Source: Kofleriaceae bacterium
GTDB taxonomy: Bacteria; Myxococcota_A; Polyangia; Haliangiales; Haliangiaceae
Direction of reading: 5' to 3'
Assembly (NCBI GenBank): GCA_018057825.1
Contig: JAGPCY010000019.1
Location: forward strand, 1-64,000
Length of the DNA: 64,000 bases
The notes beneath the pieces were generated by a model that made no database searches, was not told the origin of the DNA, and was given only the letters and a program-made list of their open reading frames with translations. Each line of letters begins with the position of its first letter. Within the stretch, counting starts at the first letter, position 1. Made by a program: the position numbers and the translations under genes. This document shows, piece by piece, positions 18,801-25,883 of the stretch.

Positions 18801-19340
18801 CGGGCGATCGGCTGGACCTACGCGGCGGCCAGCTTCGCCGCGGCGCAGAACGCGGCCAACGCCGAGCTCGATAGCCTCGACGCGTTCTCGGCCGCGCAGT
18901 GTCAGGCCGAGTCGGGCTGCGCCGCCGCGCTGGTGGGCCAGCAGAACCCGACGTCGGCGCGCATGGCGGCCTACGCGGCGAGCGAGAAGACCGGGCTGTC
19001 GATGACCGAGATCCTGCAGAAGGCGCAGGTCCCCGGCACCGACTTCTACAACACCGCGTTCGGCCTGGTCGGGCCCGGGCCCGGGATGATGACCAAGGTG
19101 CTCGAGGCCACGGTCGGGTGGATCCCGTCGATCCGCCTCCACGGCATCATCCACGACGGCTTTGGCCTGGTCTACAACGCCTTCAAGATCGGCCCCGGCT
19201 ACAACTACAGCGGCCCGTCGTTCTTCGGCCTGGGCAACGGCAACATGCTGGCCGGTCAGGTCGAGGGCCTGTACCGCAACGGCACGTTCACGATCTTCGG
19301 CGGGCTCAAGATCGACACCCGCCGCGAAGGGCGGCCATGA
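12801..19340 (+). CDS. Secreted SpvB/FG-GAP/RHS-repeat protein, 2179 aa
   Basis: The start at 12801 is set by a GAGGAG ribosome-binding site four bases upstream; MSTRLTRPHLW...GAPPSVRAQ is a Sec signal. An SpvB-like domain follows (about 30-120: LKVDPFFGGLQQQVPIEVPAFRGLEPRLALAYSS). Then come three GWSGWSGYYLTD repeats (about 188-320), three WGEC repeats (about 476-604), and seven FG-GAP/VCBS-like repeats (about 630-937, core YADVDGDGKQEYVTR). A long YD/RHS region (about 950-1870) and the RHS core end (GRFISPDTVIPDPHNPQALNRYAYAYNNPISNIDPTG, about 1873-1910) follow. The last 265 or so residues contain hydrophobic segments and a unique tail with no known toxin motif. RHS proteins usually encapsulate a C-terminal toxin; here that is only an inference. 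Confidence 0.9.
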   Translation: MSTRLTRPHLWVVTVVMGAMVILGAPPSVRAQDNKAALKVDPFFGGLQQQVPIEVPAFRGLEPRLALAYSSSAGNGLAGVGWTLTGVGAIERGQKGRGAPNYDGADVFFLDGQELVPCVGGMISPSCTTCPAGYTCYATRIEGFQRIGYRASDDTWALWEKDGTRVSFAPTHRASTPSQSCTSNTVSGSSGAWSGWSGYYLTDLGGSGTALSATRYGEYGNESKAMTIGGAAMSSGGWSGWSGYYLTDVTASGNTLTVQRYGEYGNETRTIYLGGNITATDGGWSGWSGYYVTDIAVSGTAITLTRAGEYGNETKTISLSNVVCTPTQTALGTFRWGQQSVADTSGNTVNYAWWCDGNPHLACYPDTVSYNGTTVRFWREARPDPHNFSTGSGTVGRQSYRLRSIDVTVSGSRARAYKLGYTTAPSTGRSTLASVQQFGRDATVDGAGGVSGGTALPANSFGYDGLAPATTTCRLDSAVVSGGMASNWGECMPYLHAVSAGGNAITFSSGCGSGAVTLNNVTVSGGLAQSWGECTPWVYQVTASGNQLTFHTNCGTGTVTLSGATVSGGFSPGWGECTPYVDSVTASGNTITFNSNCGAGAVTVESTNTCASSPHANSTYDGHGSGGHGDSFADLDGDGDNEYVTRNNFTHYVTTYGPTGVTNQTFTGCHGVGAHGWTYTDVDGDGKQEYVTRTSSTHYITRYVGGACVSQTFTGGHGVGSHGWTYADIDGDGKQEYVTRTGGTHYITRYTATGLTNQTFTNCHGVGSTGWSYADVDGDGKQEYVTHSSGTFYISRYGATGCVNQTFTGGFGVGSDGWTFADVDGDGKQEYVTRNGGTHLVTRFTARGLLNQTITGCHGLGSDGWTYADVDGDGQSDYLTRTGSTHYRSRYTATGCVNESFLAHGSGTTGSTWVDIDGDRRADYVARSGGKHYVTRYGWRPDTLTSVTGMFGSTSTIAYKPATAWPNTNAVPASPTVASITTSDGRGTSSTTNYAYQGGLWSATERRFLGFRKVTTVVDAAGNYTETYYHQHVGCIAKPEATYFRNAAGQIFTYSSYSYAENAAPPYTSLLTQRWDYECNLDASCRRLVTTLGYDTYGNVTASYEYGDYDVAGDERTTTRGYYPNTAAYITGHPAYENVHAGIGTGGALKRQTLNTYDGGTTYAAAPGSRGLLTRRQRWLDQTGGYATRSFAYDAWGNRTSETDEVGATQTFTFDSTYRMYRTRRCDALNHCQATTYDVVLGGVTSDTDPNSKTHSRTYDALGRLATETPPMGGTIQYQYLSWGSPTAQRIRQILPDGSADGLWAEQYLDGAGRTYRWVREGGLERSQLFFGLTTRTWKLSAWYAPASGPPTYQVYAYDGAGRMVRSTNPDGTFAEVSYGDGYVVRTNEVGDVRTEYQDGSGQIGRVVEWDGTTSRSTFYNRDALGRLVSTVDSAGATSTSTWDSLDRRIATCDPDLGCWSYGYDLAGRQTSSTDARGVTLTMTYDAGGRPLRRTRPDGTAVVWTYDEAGHGDGKGDRPTSVTWSTGSDSFTYDATGRVTRNTRCVLGQCRTTSWTYDALGRQTAVTYGDGEVVTTTYDSAGRLASVPGYVTAAAWNPRDQLTAMTFANGTVQTYGYSATRGWLTSSLVTGSTALYQINYNYDAAGRVISTASMTDSSHNSGFTYDRLGRLTAVGGAQAESFTYSPTGNIASSTTLGAYTYGSSKVHAVTATAVTGAYAYDANGNLTSGGGRTLTWDADNRLASVTSGSGTSTYSYDPDGQRIARQTAAGTTRFYGKLLEVAPDGTVTKHVYAGPMVVARKSTAGTFWMHQDRLGSIKLLTSATGTPARHYTYSAFGRTTATTGTAPNVRGYGGHEADADTGLVYMNARYYDPALGRFISPDTVIPDPHNPQALNRYAYAYNNPISNIDPTGHVPVVAAVLAAVAAVGTEYFVVAVIGAAITTVGYLADDPVLMTIGGILSGFAGGANGLLLGGGTAGGVLGASVAALTSPLSPLDPSIKRAIGWTYAAASFAAAQNAANAELDSLDAFSAAQCQAESGCAAALVGQQNPTSARMAAYAASEKTGLSMTEILQKAQVPGTDFYNTAFGLVGPGPGMMTKVLEATVGWIPSIRLHGIIHDGFGLVYNAFKIGPGYNYSGPSFFGLGNGNMLAGQVEGLYRNGTFTIFGGLKIDTRREGRP

Positions 19341-19413
19341 ACGACGGTGCGCGGGTCGCGGCGCGCGCAGGCGGCGCGCCGTGCGGTAGCCTCGCGGTGA
19401 TGCCGAGGTCGTC

Positions 19414-19791
19414 ATGAGCCGCTGGTCGCTGGCACTGACCGCCCTGGCGGCGATCGTGCTCGGCTTCGGCGTGGTGCTCCTGCGCGAGCTGCGCCGGGTC
19501 CCGCCGCCGCCGACGACCGAGGCCGGCAAGGCCGAGACCGCGCCGCTGACCGACGTCGCGGGGCCGGCGCGGCGGCCCTGGCAACCGCCGACGGCGGCGC
19601 CGGTGCTGGCGGTGCCGACCGAGGGCGGGGCGCCCGAGGTGGTGGCGGTGCCGCCGTCGCTCATGCCCGATCCCTCGCGGCCGCCTCAGGGCACCGCGCC
19701 GCTGGCGACGCCGGGCGCGCCGGTCCCGCCGGATCCGATGCAGCCGCCGCCGATCGAACAGGACCCGGAGCGCGGTGGCCGCACCCGGTGA
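19414..19791 (+). CDS. Small membrane-anchored Pro-rich protein, 125 aa
   Basis: One N-terminal membrane helix (SLALTALAAIVLGFGVVLL, 5-23) is followed by a Pro/Ala-rich, low-complexity extracytoplasmic tail (PPPPTTEAGK ... PPDPMQPPPIEQDPERGG). It starts 73 bases after the RHS stop and overlaps the lnt start by 17 bases, so it is translationally coupled to lnt. Its position after an RHS gene could suggest an immunity protein, but nothing in the sequence supports that. No family recognised. Confidence 0.65.
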   Translation: MSRWSLALTALAAIVLGFGVVLLRELRRVPPPPTTEAGKAETAPLTDVAGPARRPWQPPTAAPVLAVPTEGGAPEVVAVPPSLMPDPSRPPQGTAPLATPGAPVPPDPMQPPPIEQDPERGGRTR

Positions 19792-21382
19792 GGCGCGGCC
19801 CACCTGGCGCGGGTGGCTCGAGCACGGAGCGCTGGCCGGGATCATCGCCGCGGCGGTGCTGCTCGCGACCCCGCCGCACGACCTGTGGCCGCTGGCGCTC
19901 CTCGGGTCGGCCGCGCTCTACGCCGCGCTGACCGCGCCCGGTCGAGGCGCGGCGGTCGCGACCGCGTGGCTCGCCGGGTTCGCGATCAACCTGGTCGGCA
20001 ACGGCTGGGCCCTCGACGTGATGGCGCGGTTCGCCGGCGCCGCGCCCTCGACGAGCTGGCTGGTCCTGGCCGGCACCGCCGCCTACCAGGCCTCGGTGTT
20101 CGCGCTGGCCGCCTTCGCGACCTCCACGCTCGGCGCCCGCGCGGTCTCGCCGCTCGTCGCGGCGCCCTTGGCCCTGGCCCTCGCCGAGGCGGTGATCCCG
20201 TTCGTCTTCCCGTGGTACCTCGGCATGGCGGTGGTGCCGGCCTGGCCGCTGACCCAGGTCGCCGAGCTGGGCGGTCCGCCGGCGGTGACCGCGCTCCTGG
20301 TGCTCGTCGGCGGGATCGTCGTCGAGGCGCTCCGCGCGTGGACCGCCGGCCGACGCCCGCCGCGCGCGGTCCGGATCGCCGCCGCCCTCGCCGCCGGGCT
20401 GATCGCGCTCGGCGCGCTCCGGGCCTGGCACGTCGCGCGTGGCCGCGCGGCGGCGCCGACCCTGCGCGTCGCGATCGTCCAGCCCAACTTCGGCCTGGTC
20501 TCGCTGGCCCGCCGCGAGCTCGAGGGCGTGACGCTCCTGGCGACCTTGCGGGCCGCCACCGAGGAGGCCGGCGATCGCGGCGCGGCGCTGGTGGTGTGGC
20601 CCGAGAGCGCGTTCCCGTTCCTGTTCGATCGCGCCCAGGCCCAGCTCTACCCGAGCGGCCACCCGTGGGATGTGCGCGGGCGCTACCGCGGTCGGCTCTT
20701 GTTCGGCGCGCTGTCGCATCCCTTCGGCGCCGCCCACGTCTACAACAGCGCCGTCCTGGTCGGCGGCGACGGCGCGGTGCGTGGCCTCTACGACAAGGTC
20801 CGGCTGGTGGCGTTCGGCGAGTACATCCCGATGCGCGATCGCTTCCCGGCGTGGGCGGCCCGGCTGCGCGCGCGCACCCCCGACTGGCCCGACATCCACC
20901 CGGGCGCGGCGCCGCGGGTCCTGGGCGACGGCGACCTGCGCCTGGGCGTGCTCGTCTGCTACGAGGACATCCTGCCCGATCACGTCGCGGCGATGGCGCG
21001 CGCCGGGTCGCCCAACCTCCTGGTGACGGTGGCCAACCACGCGTGGTTCGGCGACAGCGCCGCGCCCCACCAGGCGCTCGCCCTCGCGACCTTGCGCGCG
21101 ATCGAGACCCGGCGCGATCTGGTGCGCGCCGCCAACACCGGCGTCAGCTCGATCGGCGACGGCCTGGGCCGCGTCCACCGTCGCGGCGGGCTACACGTCA
21201 TCGACCCGGCCCACCCGCGCGCGCCCGAGGTCTTGCTCGCCGAGGTCCGGCTCTACGACGGCTTCGCCCTTGGACCGTGGAGCGTGCCGGCCTTCCCGTG
21301 GCTATGCGCCGGTGGGCTGATCGCGGCGGCGCTCGTGGCTCACCGTCGGCGATCGCGCCCACCACCGCGCGACGCGCCGTGA
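19775..21382 (+). CDS. lnt: Apolipoprotein N-acyltransferase Lnt
   Basis: Lnt transfers the third acyl chain from a phospholipid to the N-terminal Cys of lipoproteins at the periplasmic face of the inner membrane. The N-terminal 220 residues contain about six membrane helices (AGIIAAAVLLATPPHDLWPL, ALAEAVIPFVFPWYLGMAVV and others). The nitrilase-like domain (about 230-500) carries the catalytic triad Glu277 (VVWPESAFPF), Lys341 (GLYDKVRLVAFGEYIP) and Cys395 (LGVLVCYEDI). A last hydrophobic segment lies near the C-terminus. The start is a GTG at 19775 inside the previous gene. The dense population of lipoprotein genes around it fits its role. Confidence 0.95.
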   Translation: MAAPGEARPTWRGWLEHGALAGIIAAAVLLATPPHDLWPLALLGSAALYAALTAPGRGAAVATAWLAGFAINLVGNGWALDVMARFAGAAPSTSWLVLAGTAAYQASVFALAAFATSTLGARAVSPLVAAPLALALAEAVIPFVFPWYLGMAVVPAWPLTQVAELGGPPAVTALLVLVGGIVVEALRAWTAGRRPPRAVRIAAALAAGLIALGALRAWHVARGRAAAPTLRVAIVQPNFGLVSLARRELEGVTLLATLRAATEEAGDRGAALVVWPESAFPFLFDRAQAQLYPSGHPWDVRGRYRGRLLFGALSHPFGAAHVYNSAVLVGGDGAVRGLYDKVRLVAFGEYIPMRDRFPAWAARLRARTPDWPDIHPGAAPRVLGDGDLRLGVLVCYEDILPDHVAAMARAGSPNLLVTVANHAWFGDSAAPHQALALATLRAIETRRDLVRAANTGVSSIGDGLGRVHRRGGLHVIDPAHPRAPEVLLAEVRLYDGFALGPWSVPAFPWLCAGGLIAAALVAHRRRSRPPPRDAP

Positions 21383-21394
21383 TCGGCGGTCGAG

Positions 21395-21862
21395 TTAGCC
21401 GAGCTGCTGGGCCAGGTAGTTGGCCACGCCGATCTGCTTGATCGTCTCGACCTGGGTCTCGAGCCAGTCGGTGTGGGCCTCCTCGCCGACCAGGATCCGC
21501 GACAGCAGGTCCTCGGTGCCGTTGTCCCCGGCCTGGCGCGCGGTCGCGATCCAGCCGTTCAGCTTGCCGATGGCGTCGTACTCGAGGGCGAGGTCGGCCT
21601 CGAACTGCTCGGGCACGGTCTCGCCGATCTTGAGGCGGCCGAGGCGCTGCAAGTTGGGCACGCCCTCGAGGAAGAGGATCCGCGTGATCACCTCGTCGGC
21701 GTGCTTCATCTCGTCGATCGACTCGGCGCGGACCTTGGCCGCCAGCTTCCGGTAGCCCCAGTTCTCACACATCTTGGCGTGGATGAAGTACTGGTTGATG
21801 GCGGTGAGCTCGTTGGTGAGGAGCTCGTTCAGCAGATCGATGATGGCGGGCTGACCCTTCAT
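21395..21862 (-). CDS. bfr: Bacterioferritin
   Basis: The 155-residue product has full-length ferritin-like four-helix architecture. All ferroxidase ligands are present at canonical positions: Glu18, Glu51, His54, Glu94, Glu127 and His130. Met52, the haem ligand, is also present. Twenty-four such subunits would form an iron-storage shell that oxidises and mineralises iron. An AGGGACG ribosome-binding site precedes the start. It overlaps the upstream bfd gene by 4 bases (ATGA), so the two are translationally coupled, and the operon sits behind a Fur-like box. Confidence 0.97.
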   Translation of the reverse strand: MKGQPAIIDLLNELLTNELTAINQYFIHAKMCENWGYRKLAAKVRAESIDEMKHADEVITRILFLEGVPNLQRLGRLKIGETVPEQFEADLALEYDAIGKLNGWIATARQAGDNGTEDLLSRILVGEEAHTDWLETQVETIKQIGVANYLAQQLG

Positions 21863-22092
21863 GGCGCGGCGTCCCTCGCTTCGGTGGTGCTGGACCGTAC
21901 CGAGGTGAGGGCGCGGGGGCAATCGCCACAACCACCAGAGCGCGCGAGGCGATCTTCGACGTCGGGGATGCACGAGCCGCAGCCGGTGCCGGCGCCGCAC
22001 GCGCGGCCGACCTCTTCGACCGTCGCCGCACCGCCAGCGATGGCGGCGTCGAGGTCGCGGTCGCGGACGGCGTGGCACAGGCAGACGATCAT
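21859..22092 (-). CDS. bfd: Bacterioferritin-associated ferredoxin (Bfd-type 2Fe-2S protein)
   Basis: This 77-residue protein has a BFD-like [2Fe-2S] domain: CLCHAV at the N-terminus (Cys4, Cys6) and CGAGTGCGSC (Cys38 and Cys41) before the C-terminal helix. It delivers electrons to bacterioferritin to release stored iron. The start at 22092 (MIVCLCHAVRDRDLDAAI) is the normal family start. The C-terminal tail has two extra Cys (GGCGDC), which is unusual. It is the first gene of the bfd-bfr operon, followed by an ATGA overlap. The same frame stays open for another 2.2 kb upstream, but that part is antisense shadow. Confidence 0.92.
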   Translation of the reverse strand: MIVCLCHAVRDRDLDAAIAGGAATVEEVGRACGAGTGCGSCIPDVEDRLARSGGCGDCPRALTSVRSSTTEARDAAP

Positions 22093-22102
22093 GGTCTGAA
22101 TT

Positions 22103-22117
22103 TGAAAATGCCTTTCA
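22103..22117. promoter_or_regulatory. Fur-box-like operator upstream of bfd-bfr
   Basis: TGAAAATGCCTTTCA is an imperfect 7-1-7 inverted repeat with outer arms TGAAA/TTTCA, similar in shape to the TGATAAT-N-ATTATCA Fur consensus. It lies 11-25 bases upstream of the bfd start, in an unusually A/T-rich patch (22095-22125) within very GC-rich DNA, where the core promoter would be. It is also upstream of the divergent lipoprotein gene. Confidence 0.55.
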
Positions 22118-22221
22118 TTCCCCTCCGCGTCAAGGGCGATCTGCGCGGCGGCGATCGCGATCACGTCGGGGCCGCCGCGGTTCTCGGTCGCACCCTCGTC
22201 GGCCGTGGTACGACCACCGGC

Positions 22222-23205
22222 ATGAAGCTCGCCCCCACCACCCTCGCGATCCTCGCGGTCGGCCTCCTGGCCTGCGAGAAGGACGCCACCCCGCGCTCCA
22301 AGCCCTCGGGATCGCTCAACCAGCAAGAGACCGGCCTCTTGTCGAAGCTGCCGTCCGGCGGCCAGTTTGTCTTCGGCGGCAACATGTACGACGCCCAGCG
22401 CTGGCTCTCCGAGTCGCCGATGGCGCAGATGACCCGGGCGCTCGTGCCGGCGAACCTGACCGCGTGGAACGAGTGTCTGGCGACGCAGAAGCAGATGGCG
22501 ATGGCGATGGCCGGGCGGTTCGAGGACGGCACCCTGCGCATGTCGACCTTCATGCGCGGCATGACGATCGCGGACCTGCAGCGCTGCGCCGGCGTGGCCA
22601 AGGTGACCGTCGCCGTCGATCCCGACGGCAAGTACCTCACGGTCGATCTGCCGGCCCAGGGCGGCGTGACCATGCGCTCGCCCTACCTCGAGGTCGACGG
22701 CGGGCTGTACAGCCGGATGGCGATGTCGCTCGCGGGCCTGACCGCCGGCGCGATCGAGTCGGTGGTCGCGACCCGCGCCGAGCTCGAGGCCGATCAGGCG
22801 AGCCTGGCCAAGGGCTCGATGGCCACCGACGCGCGGATGCAGGCACTGCTGGCGCGGGTCGATCGCAGCCGCCCGTTCTTCTTCGCCGGCTCGGCCGCCG
22901 GCACGCCGATCGCCGACAAGCTCGGCGACGTGTGGGGCAGCTTCGCGGTCGAGCGCGGCCTCGAGTTCGACGGCGTGTTCGCGCTCAAGGACCCGGCGAT
23001 GACCCAGCAGATGCTCGACGGCTTCGGCGACCTCAAGTCGAACCTCGGCAGCCTGCCGCCGTCGATGAGCTCGGTGAAGACCCTGGTGAAGGGCGTCCGC
23101 CTGGGCAAGTCGAAGGACGGCCTGACGCTGTCGGTGCGGATCTCGAACCAGGCGCTGGCCGACGCCATGGCCCAGCTCGGGCCGATGTTGCCGCAGGTGC
23201 AGTGA
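22222..23205 (+). CDS. Putative lipoprotein, 327 aa
   Basis: It starts at MKLAPTTLAILAVGLLAC, lipobox LLAC, followed by a charged, Ser-rich linker. The mature protein alternates helices and strands (LSKLPSGGQFVFGGNMYDAQRWL; GVAKVTVAVDPDGKYLTVDLPAQ; SRPFFFAGSAAGTPIADKLGDVWGSFAVERGLEFDGVFALKDPAMTQQMLDGF). The pattern resembles DUF3352-like or other two-lobed periplasmic proteins, but no motif is decisive. A role at the cell envelope is inferred from the lipidation signal only. Monocistronic, divergent from bfd-bfr. Confidence 0.8.
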   Translation: MKLAPTTLAILAVGLLACEKDATPRSKPSGSLNQQETGLLSKLPSGGQFVFGGNMYDAQRWLSESPMAQMTRALVPANLTAWNECLATQKQMAMAMAGRFEDGTLRMSTFMRGMTIADLQRCAGVAKVTVAVDPDGKYLTVDLPAQGGVTMRSPYLEVDGGLYSRMAMSLAGLTAGAIESVVATRAELEADQASLAKGSMATDARMQALLARVDRSRPFFFAGSAAGTPIADKLGDVWGSFAVERGLEFDGVFALKDPAMTQQMLDGFGDLKSNLGSLPPSMSSVKTLVKGVRLGKSKDGLTLSVRISNQALADAMAQLGPMLPQVQ

Positions 23206-23234
23206 GCGTCTGAGCGCGCGACCGCGCGACCGCG

Positions 23235-24353
23235 TCAGGTGGGCGCGCGGCCGAGCACCGCGGCCAGCCCGGCGGTGACCGCGTCGACCGCGGCGGTGGT
23301 GGCGCCCTCGCCCATGAGGCCGATCCGCCAGGCCCGGCCTTTCAGGGCCCCCAGCCCACCGCCGATCTCGACGCCGTGCTCGTCGAGGAGGCGACGGCGG
23401 ACCGCGGCCTCGTCGAGACCGTCGGGGGCGGCGATCGCGTTCAGCATCGGCAGGCGGTAGCCGGCCTGCGACGCGAAGCGCAGCCCCAGGGCGTCGAGGC
23501 GCTCGGCGAGGTAGGCGTGGGCGGCCCGGTGGCGCGCGAACCGCGCCGGCAAGCCCTCCTCGAGGACGATGGCCAGCGCCTCGTGCAGCGCGTAGATCAT
23601 GTTGATCGGCGCGGTGTGATGGTAGGCGCGCTCCTGGCCCCAGTAGGCCTTGAGCAGCGACAGATCGAGGTACCACGACGGCACCTTGGTCCGACGCGCG
23701 TCGAGGCGCGCCACCGCCCGCGGCGACAGCGTCACCGGCGACAACCCCGGCGGGCAGGCCAGGCACTTCTGGGTCCCGCTGTAGGCGGCGTCGACGCCCC
23801 AGGCGTCGAGCTCGACCGGCATCCCGGCCAGGCTGGTGACGCAGTCGACGACCAGGAGGCCGTCGTGGGCGTGGACGCGGTCGGCCAGGCCGTCGATCGG
23901 GTTGACGACGCCGGTCGAGGTCTCGGCGTGGACCACCGCGACCAGGCGCGGCGCGTGGGCGGCGATCGCCGCGGCCAGGGCGTCGCGATCGAGGGTCTGG
24001 CCCCACGGTCCGTCGACGGTGATCACCTCGGCGCCAGCGCGGCGCGCGACCTCGGCCAGGCGGCCGCCGAAGACGCCGTTGACCCCGACCACGACGCGGT
24101 CCCCGGGCTCGACCAAGTTGACGATCACCGTCTCCATCCCGGCCGAGCCAGTGCCGCTCATCGCCAAGGTCATCGGATTCGCGGTCGCGAAGACGGTGCG
24201 CAGCTTGGCGCGCAGATCGTCCATGAGCGCCAGGAACGCCGGGTCGAGGTGGCCGATGGTCGGCGTCGCCAGCGCCGCCAGCACGCGGGGCGGCACCGGC
24301 GACGGGCCAGGGCCGAGGCACAGGCGACGAGGCAGCGCAGAGACCGTCGGCAT
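23235..24353 (-). CDS. Class V aminotransferase (alanine/serine-glyoxylate aminotransferase type)
   Basis: This 372-residue PLP enzyme has fold type I. The PLP lysine is Lys196 in [13 protein letters not shown]; Asp170 (LLVVDCVTS) pairs with the PLP pyridine nitrogen; SGTGSAGME (66-74) forms the phosphate-binding turn. The N-terminal [15 protein letters not shown] and the GHLDPAF motif are typical of alanine-glyoxylate and serine-glyoxylate aminotransferases and of purine-catabolic ureidoglycine-glyoxylate relatives. These move an amino group onto glyoxylate to make glycine. It is divergent from the CitE-like gene with only 21 bases between the starts, so both probably share a control region. 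The exact amino donor cannot be set from sequence. Confidence 0.88.
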   Translation of the reverse strand: MPTVSALPRRLCLGPGPSPVPPRVLAALATPTIGHLDPAFLALMDDLRAKLRTVFATANPMTLAMSGTGSAGMETVIVNLVEPGDRVVVGVNGVFGGRLAEVARRAGAEVITVDGPWGQTLDRDALAAAIAAHAPRLVAVVHAETSTGVVNPIDGLADRVHAHDGLLVVDCVTSLAGMPVELDAWGVDAAYSGTQKCLACPPGLSPVTLSPRAVARLDARRTKVPSWYLDLSLLKAYWGQERAYHHTAPINMIYALHEALAIVLEEGLPARFARHRAAHAYLAERLDALGLRFASQAGYRLPMLNAIAAPDGLDEAAVRRRLLDEHGVEIGGGLGALKGRAWRIGLMGEGATTAAVDAVTAGLAAVLGRAPT

Positions 24354-24374
24354 CACCGTGATATACACCGCGCG

Positions 24375-25739
24375 ATGACCACGCCTCGCACCTCGCTGTC
24401 GCCCAAGCGTCTGGCCAAGGCCCTGGCCCGGGTCCAGGCCGCCCAGGATCTGGTCGCCGCCCGTTACCTCGGCGACTCCGGAGCGCGCCAGCCGGTCCAT
24501 ACGGTCTACGGCGGCGCCCACCTGTTCACCGCCGAGATCGCCGGCAAGCTCGGCAAGCTGGCGCGGACCGCGTTCGAGACCTACGGCAGTGACCCGGCAG
24601 TGTTCGCCGAGGTCGTCGGCGCGCCGGCCGAGCTGGCCGACACCGTCCACGCCCGGGTCGCGGCCAAGCTGGCGCGCGAGGCGGTCGAGGACTTCCGCAT
24701 CGACTTCGAGGACGGCTACGGCATCCGGCCCGACGCCGAGGAGGACGGCCACGCGGTCGCCGCCGCCCACGAGGTCGCCAAGGGCCTCGCGGCGCAGTCG
24801 CTGCCGCCGTTCCTCGGCATCCGGGTCAAGCCGCTGTCGCGCGAGCTGGCGCCGCGGTCGATCCGCACCCTCGACGTGTTCCTGACCGAGCTGGTCGGCG
24901 CCACCGGCGGCGCGCTGCCCAGCAACTTCGTCATCACCCTGCCCAAGATCACGACGGTCGAGGACGTCGAGACGATGGTGTGGCTGTTCGGCGAGCTCGA
25001 GGAGAAGCTCGACCTGCCGTCGGGCTCGCTCAAGCTCGAGATCATGGTCGAGACCACCCACTGCATCATGGACCCCAAGGGGCGGTCGATGCTGCCGCGG
25101 CTCCTCGACGCCGCCGGCGGGCGCATGACCGGCGCGCACTTCGGGACCTACGACTACACCGCCAACTGCGACATCACCGCCGCGTACCAGAAGATGAGCG
25201 CGTCGGCCTGCGAGTTCGCGAAGCACATGATGAAGGTGTCGTTCGCGCAGACCGGCGTCGCGCTGTCCGACGGCGCCACCGTGATCATGCCGATCGCGCC
25301 GCACCGGGCGCCGGCCGGCGGCGCGCTCAGCGACGAGCAGGCCCAGGCGAACCGCGACGCGGTCCACGCCGCGTGGCGCCTGCACTCGGCCGATGTCCGC
25401 CGCTCCCTCGAGGGCGGCTTCTACCAGGGCTGGGATCTCCACCCGGCGCAGCTCCCGACCCGCTACGGCACGATGTACGGCTTCTTCCTGGCCGGCGCGG
25501 CCGCGGCGTCCTTGCGGCTCAAGAACTTCATCGACAAGGCCGCCCAGGCCACGCTGGTCGGCGACGTCTTCGACGACGCCGCCACCGGCCAGGGCCTGCT
25601 CAACTACTTCCTGCGCGGCATCTCGTGCGGCGCGGTCACCGAGGACGAGGCCCTGGCGACCGGGCTGACCCTCGACGAGCTGCGCAGCCGGTCGTTCGTC
25701 AAGATCCTCGACGGCCGCAAGGCCCGGCGCGCCGAGTAA
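24375..25739 (+). CDS. CitE / malyl-CoA lyase-like aldolase-fold protein (DUF6986-like)
   Basis: This 454-residue soluble protein has the HpcH/HpaI-CitE TIM-barrel style. A strand carrying RIDFEDGYG (108-116) provides the acidic Mg2+ ligands, followed by [30 protein letters not shown], and [13 protein letters not shown] with a conserved Glu. A helical lid region is rich in His/Trp ([23 protein letters not shown]). Members of the superfamily make or split C-C bonds to glyoxylate or acetyl-CoA. Some database records call this family phosphoenolpyruvate kinase, which the motifs do not support. Its partner gene is a glyoxylate-using aminotransferase. Substrate not known. Confidence 0.75.
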   Translation: MTTPRTSLSPKRLAKALARVQAAQDLVAARYLGDSGARQPVHTVYGGAHLFTAEIAGKLGKLARTAFETYGSDPAVFAEVVGAPAELADTVHARVAAKLAREAVEDFRIDFEDGYGIRPDAEEDGHAVAAAHEVAKGLAAQSLPPFLGIRVKPLSRELAPRSIRTLDVFLTELVGATGGALPSNFVITLPKITTVEDVETMVWLFGELEEKLDLPSGSLKLEIMVETTHCIMDPKGRSMLPRLLDAAGGRMTGAHFGTYDYTANCDITAAYQKMSASACEFAKHMMKVSFAQTGVALSDGATVIMPIAPHRAPAGGALSDEQAQANRDAVHAAWRLHSADVRRSLEGGFYQGWDLHPAQLPTRYGTMYGFFLAGAAAASLRLKNFIDKAAQATLVGDVFDDAATGQGLLNYFLRGISCGAVTEDEALATGLTLDELRSRSFVKILDGRKARRAE

Positions 25740-25867
25740 GGGCCCGCGAAATCCCGGCTGGCGGCGTTGCTCGTCGGTTTCACACCGAGAGTGTGCGCCG
25801 CTCCTCGCGCCTTGCCATCCGGGCGCCTCGACCGCGATCTTCGACCGACTTGTTCCTTCGCGGGCCC
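25740..25867. repeat. MITE-like element or shared terminator between convergent genes
   Basis: The 11-base arms GGGCCCGCGAA (25740-25750) and TTCGCGGGCCC (25857-25867) are perfect inverted repeats about 106 bases apart. The left arm starts immediately after the TAA of the CitE-like gene, and the right arm ends 16 bases before the minus-strand stop at 25884. The interior has no frame and includes a smaller hairpin near GTTTCACACCGAGAGTGTG. It may be a non-autonomous mobile element or a transcription end for both genes. Confidence 0.5.
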
Positions 25868-25883
25868 TAGGCCGCGGCCCGGC

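Noticed and set aside
19414..19791. Immunity protein for the RHS tail
   Set aside because: The position is suggestive, but the product is a membrane helix with a Pro-rich tail and overlaps lnt; nothing in its sequence indicates toxin binding.
21863..24321. Extension of the bfd frame upstream to give an 820-residue protein
   Set aside because: Everything before MIVCLCHAV is antisense to the 22222-23205 lipoprotein gene or shadows the aminotransferase, and the ferredoxin family begins at that Met.
23376..24374. N-terminal extension of the CitE-like protein
   Set aside because: This part is antisense to the aminotransferase gene; the family-like protein starts at [13 protein letters not shown] (24375).
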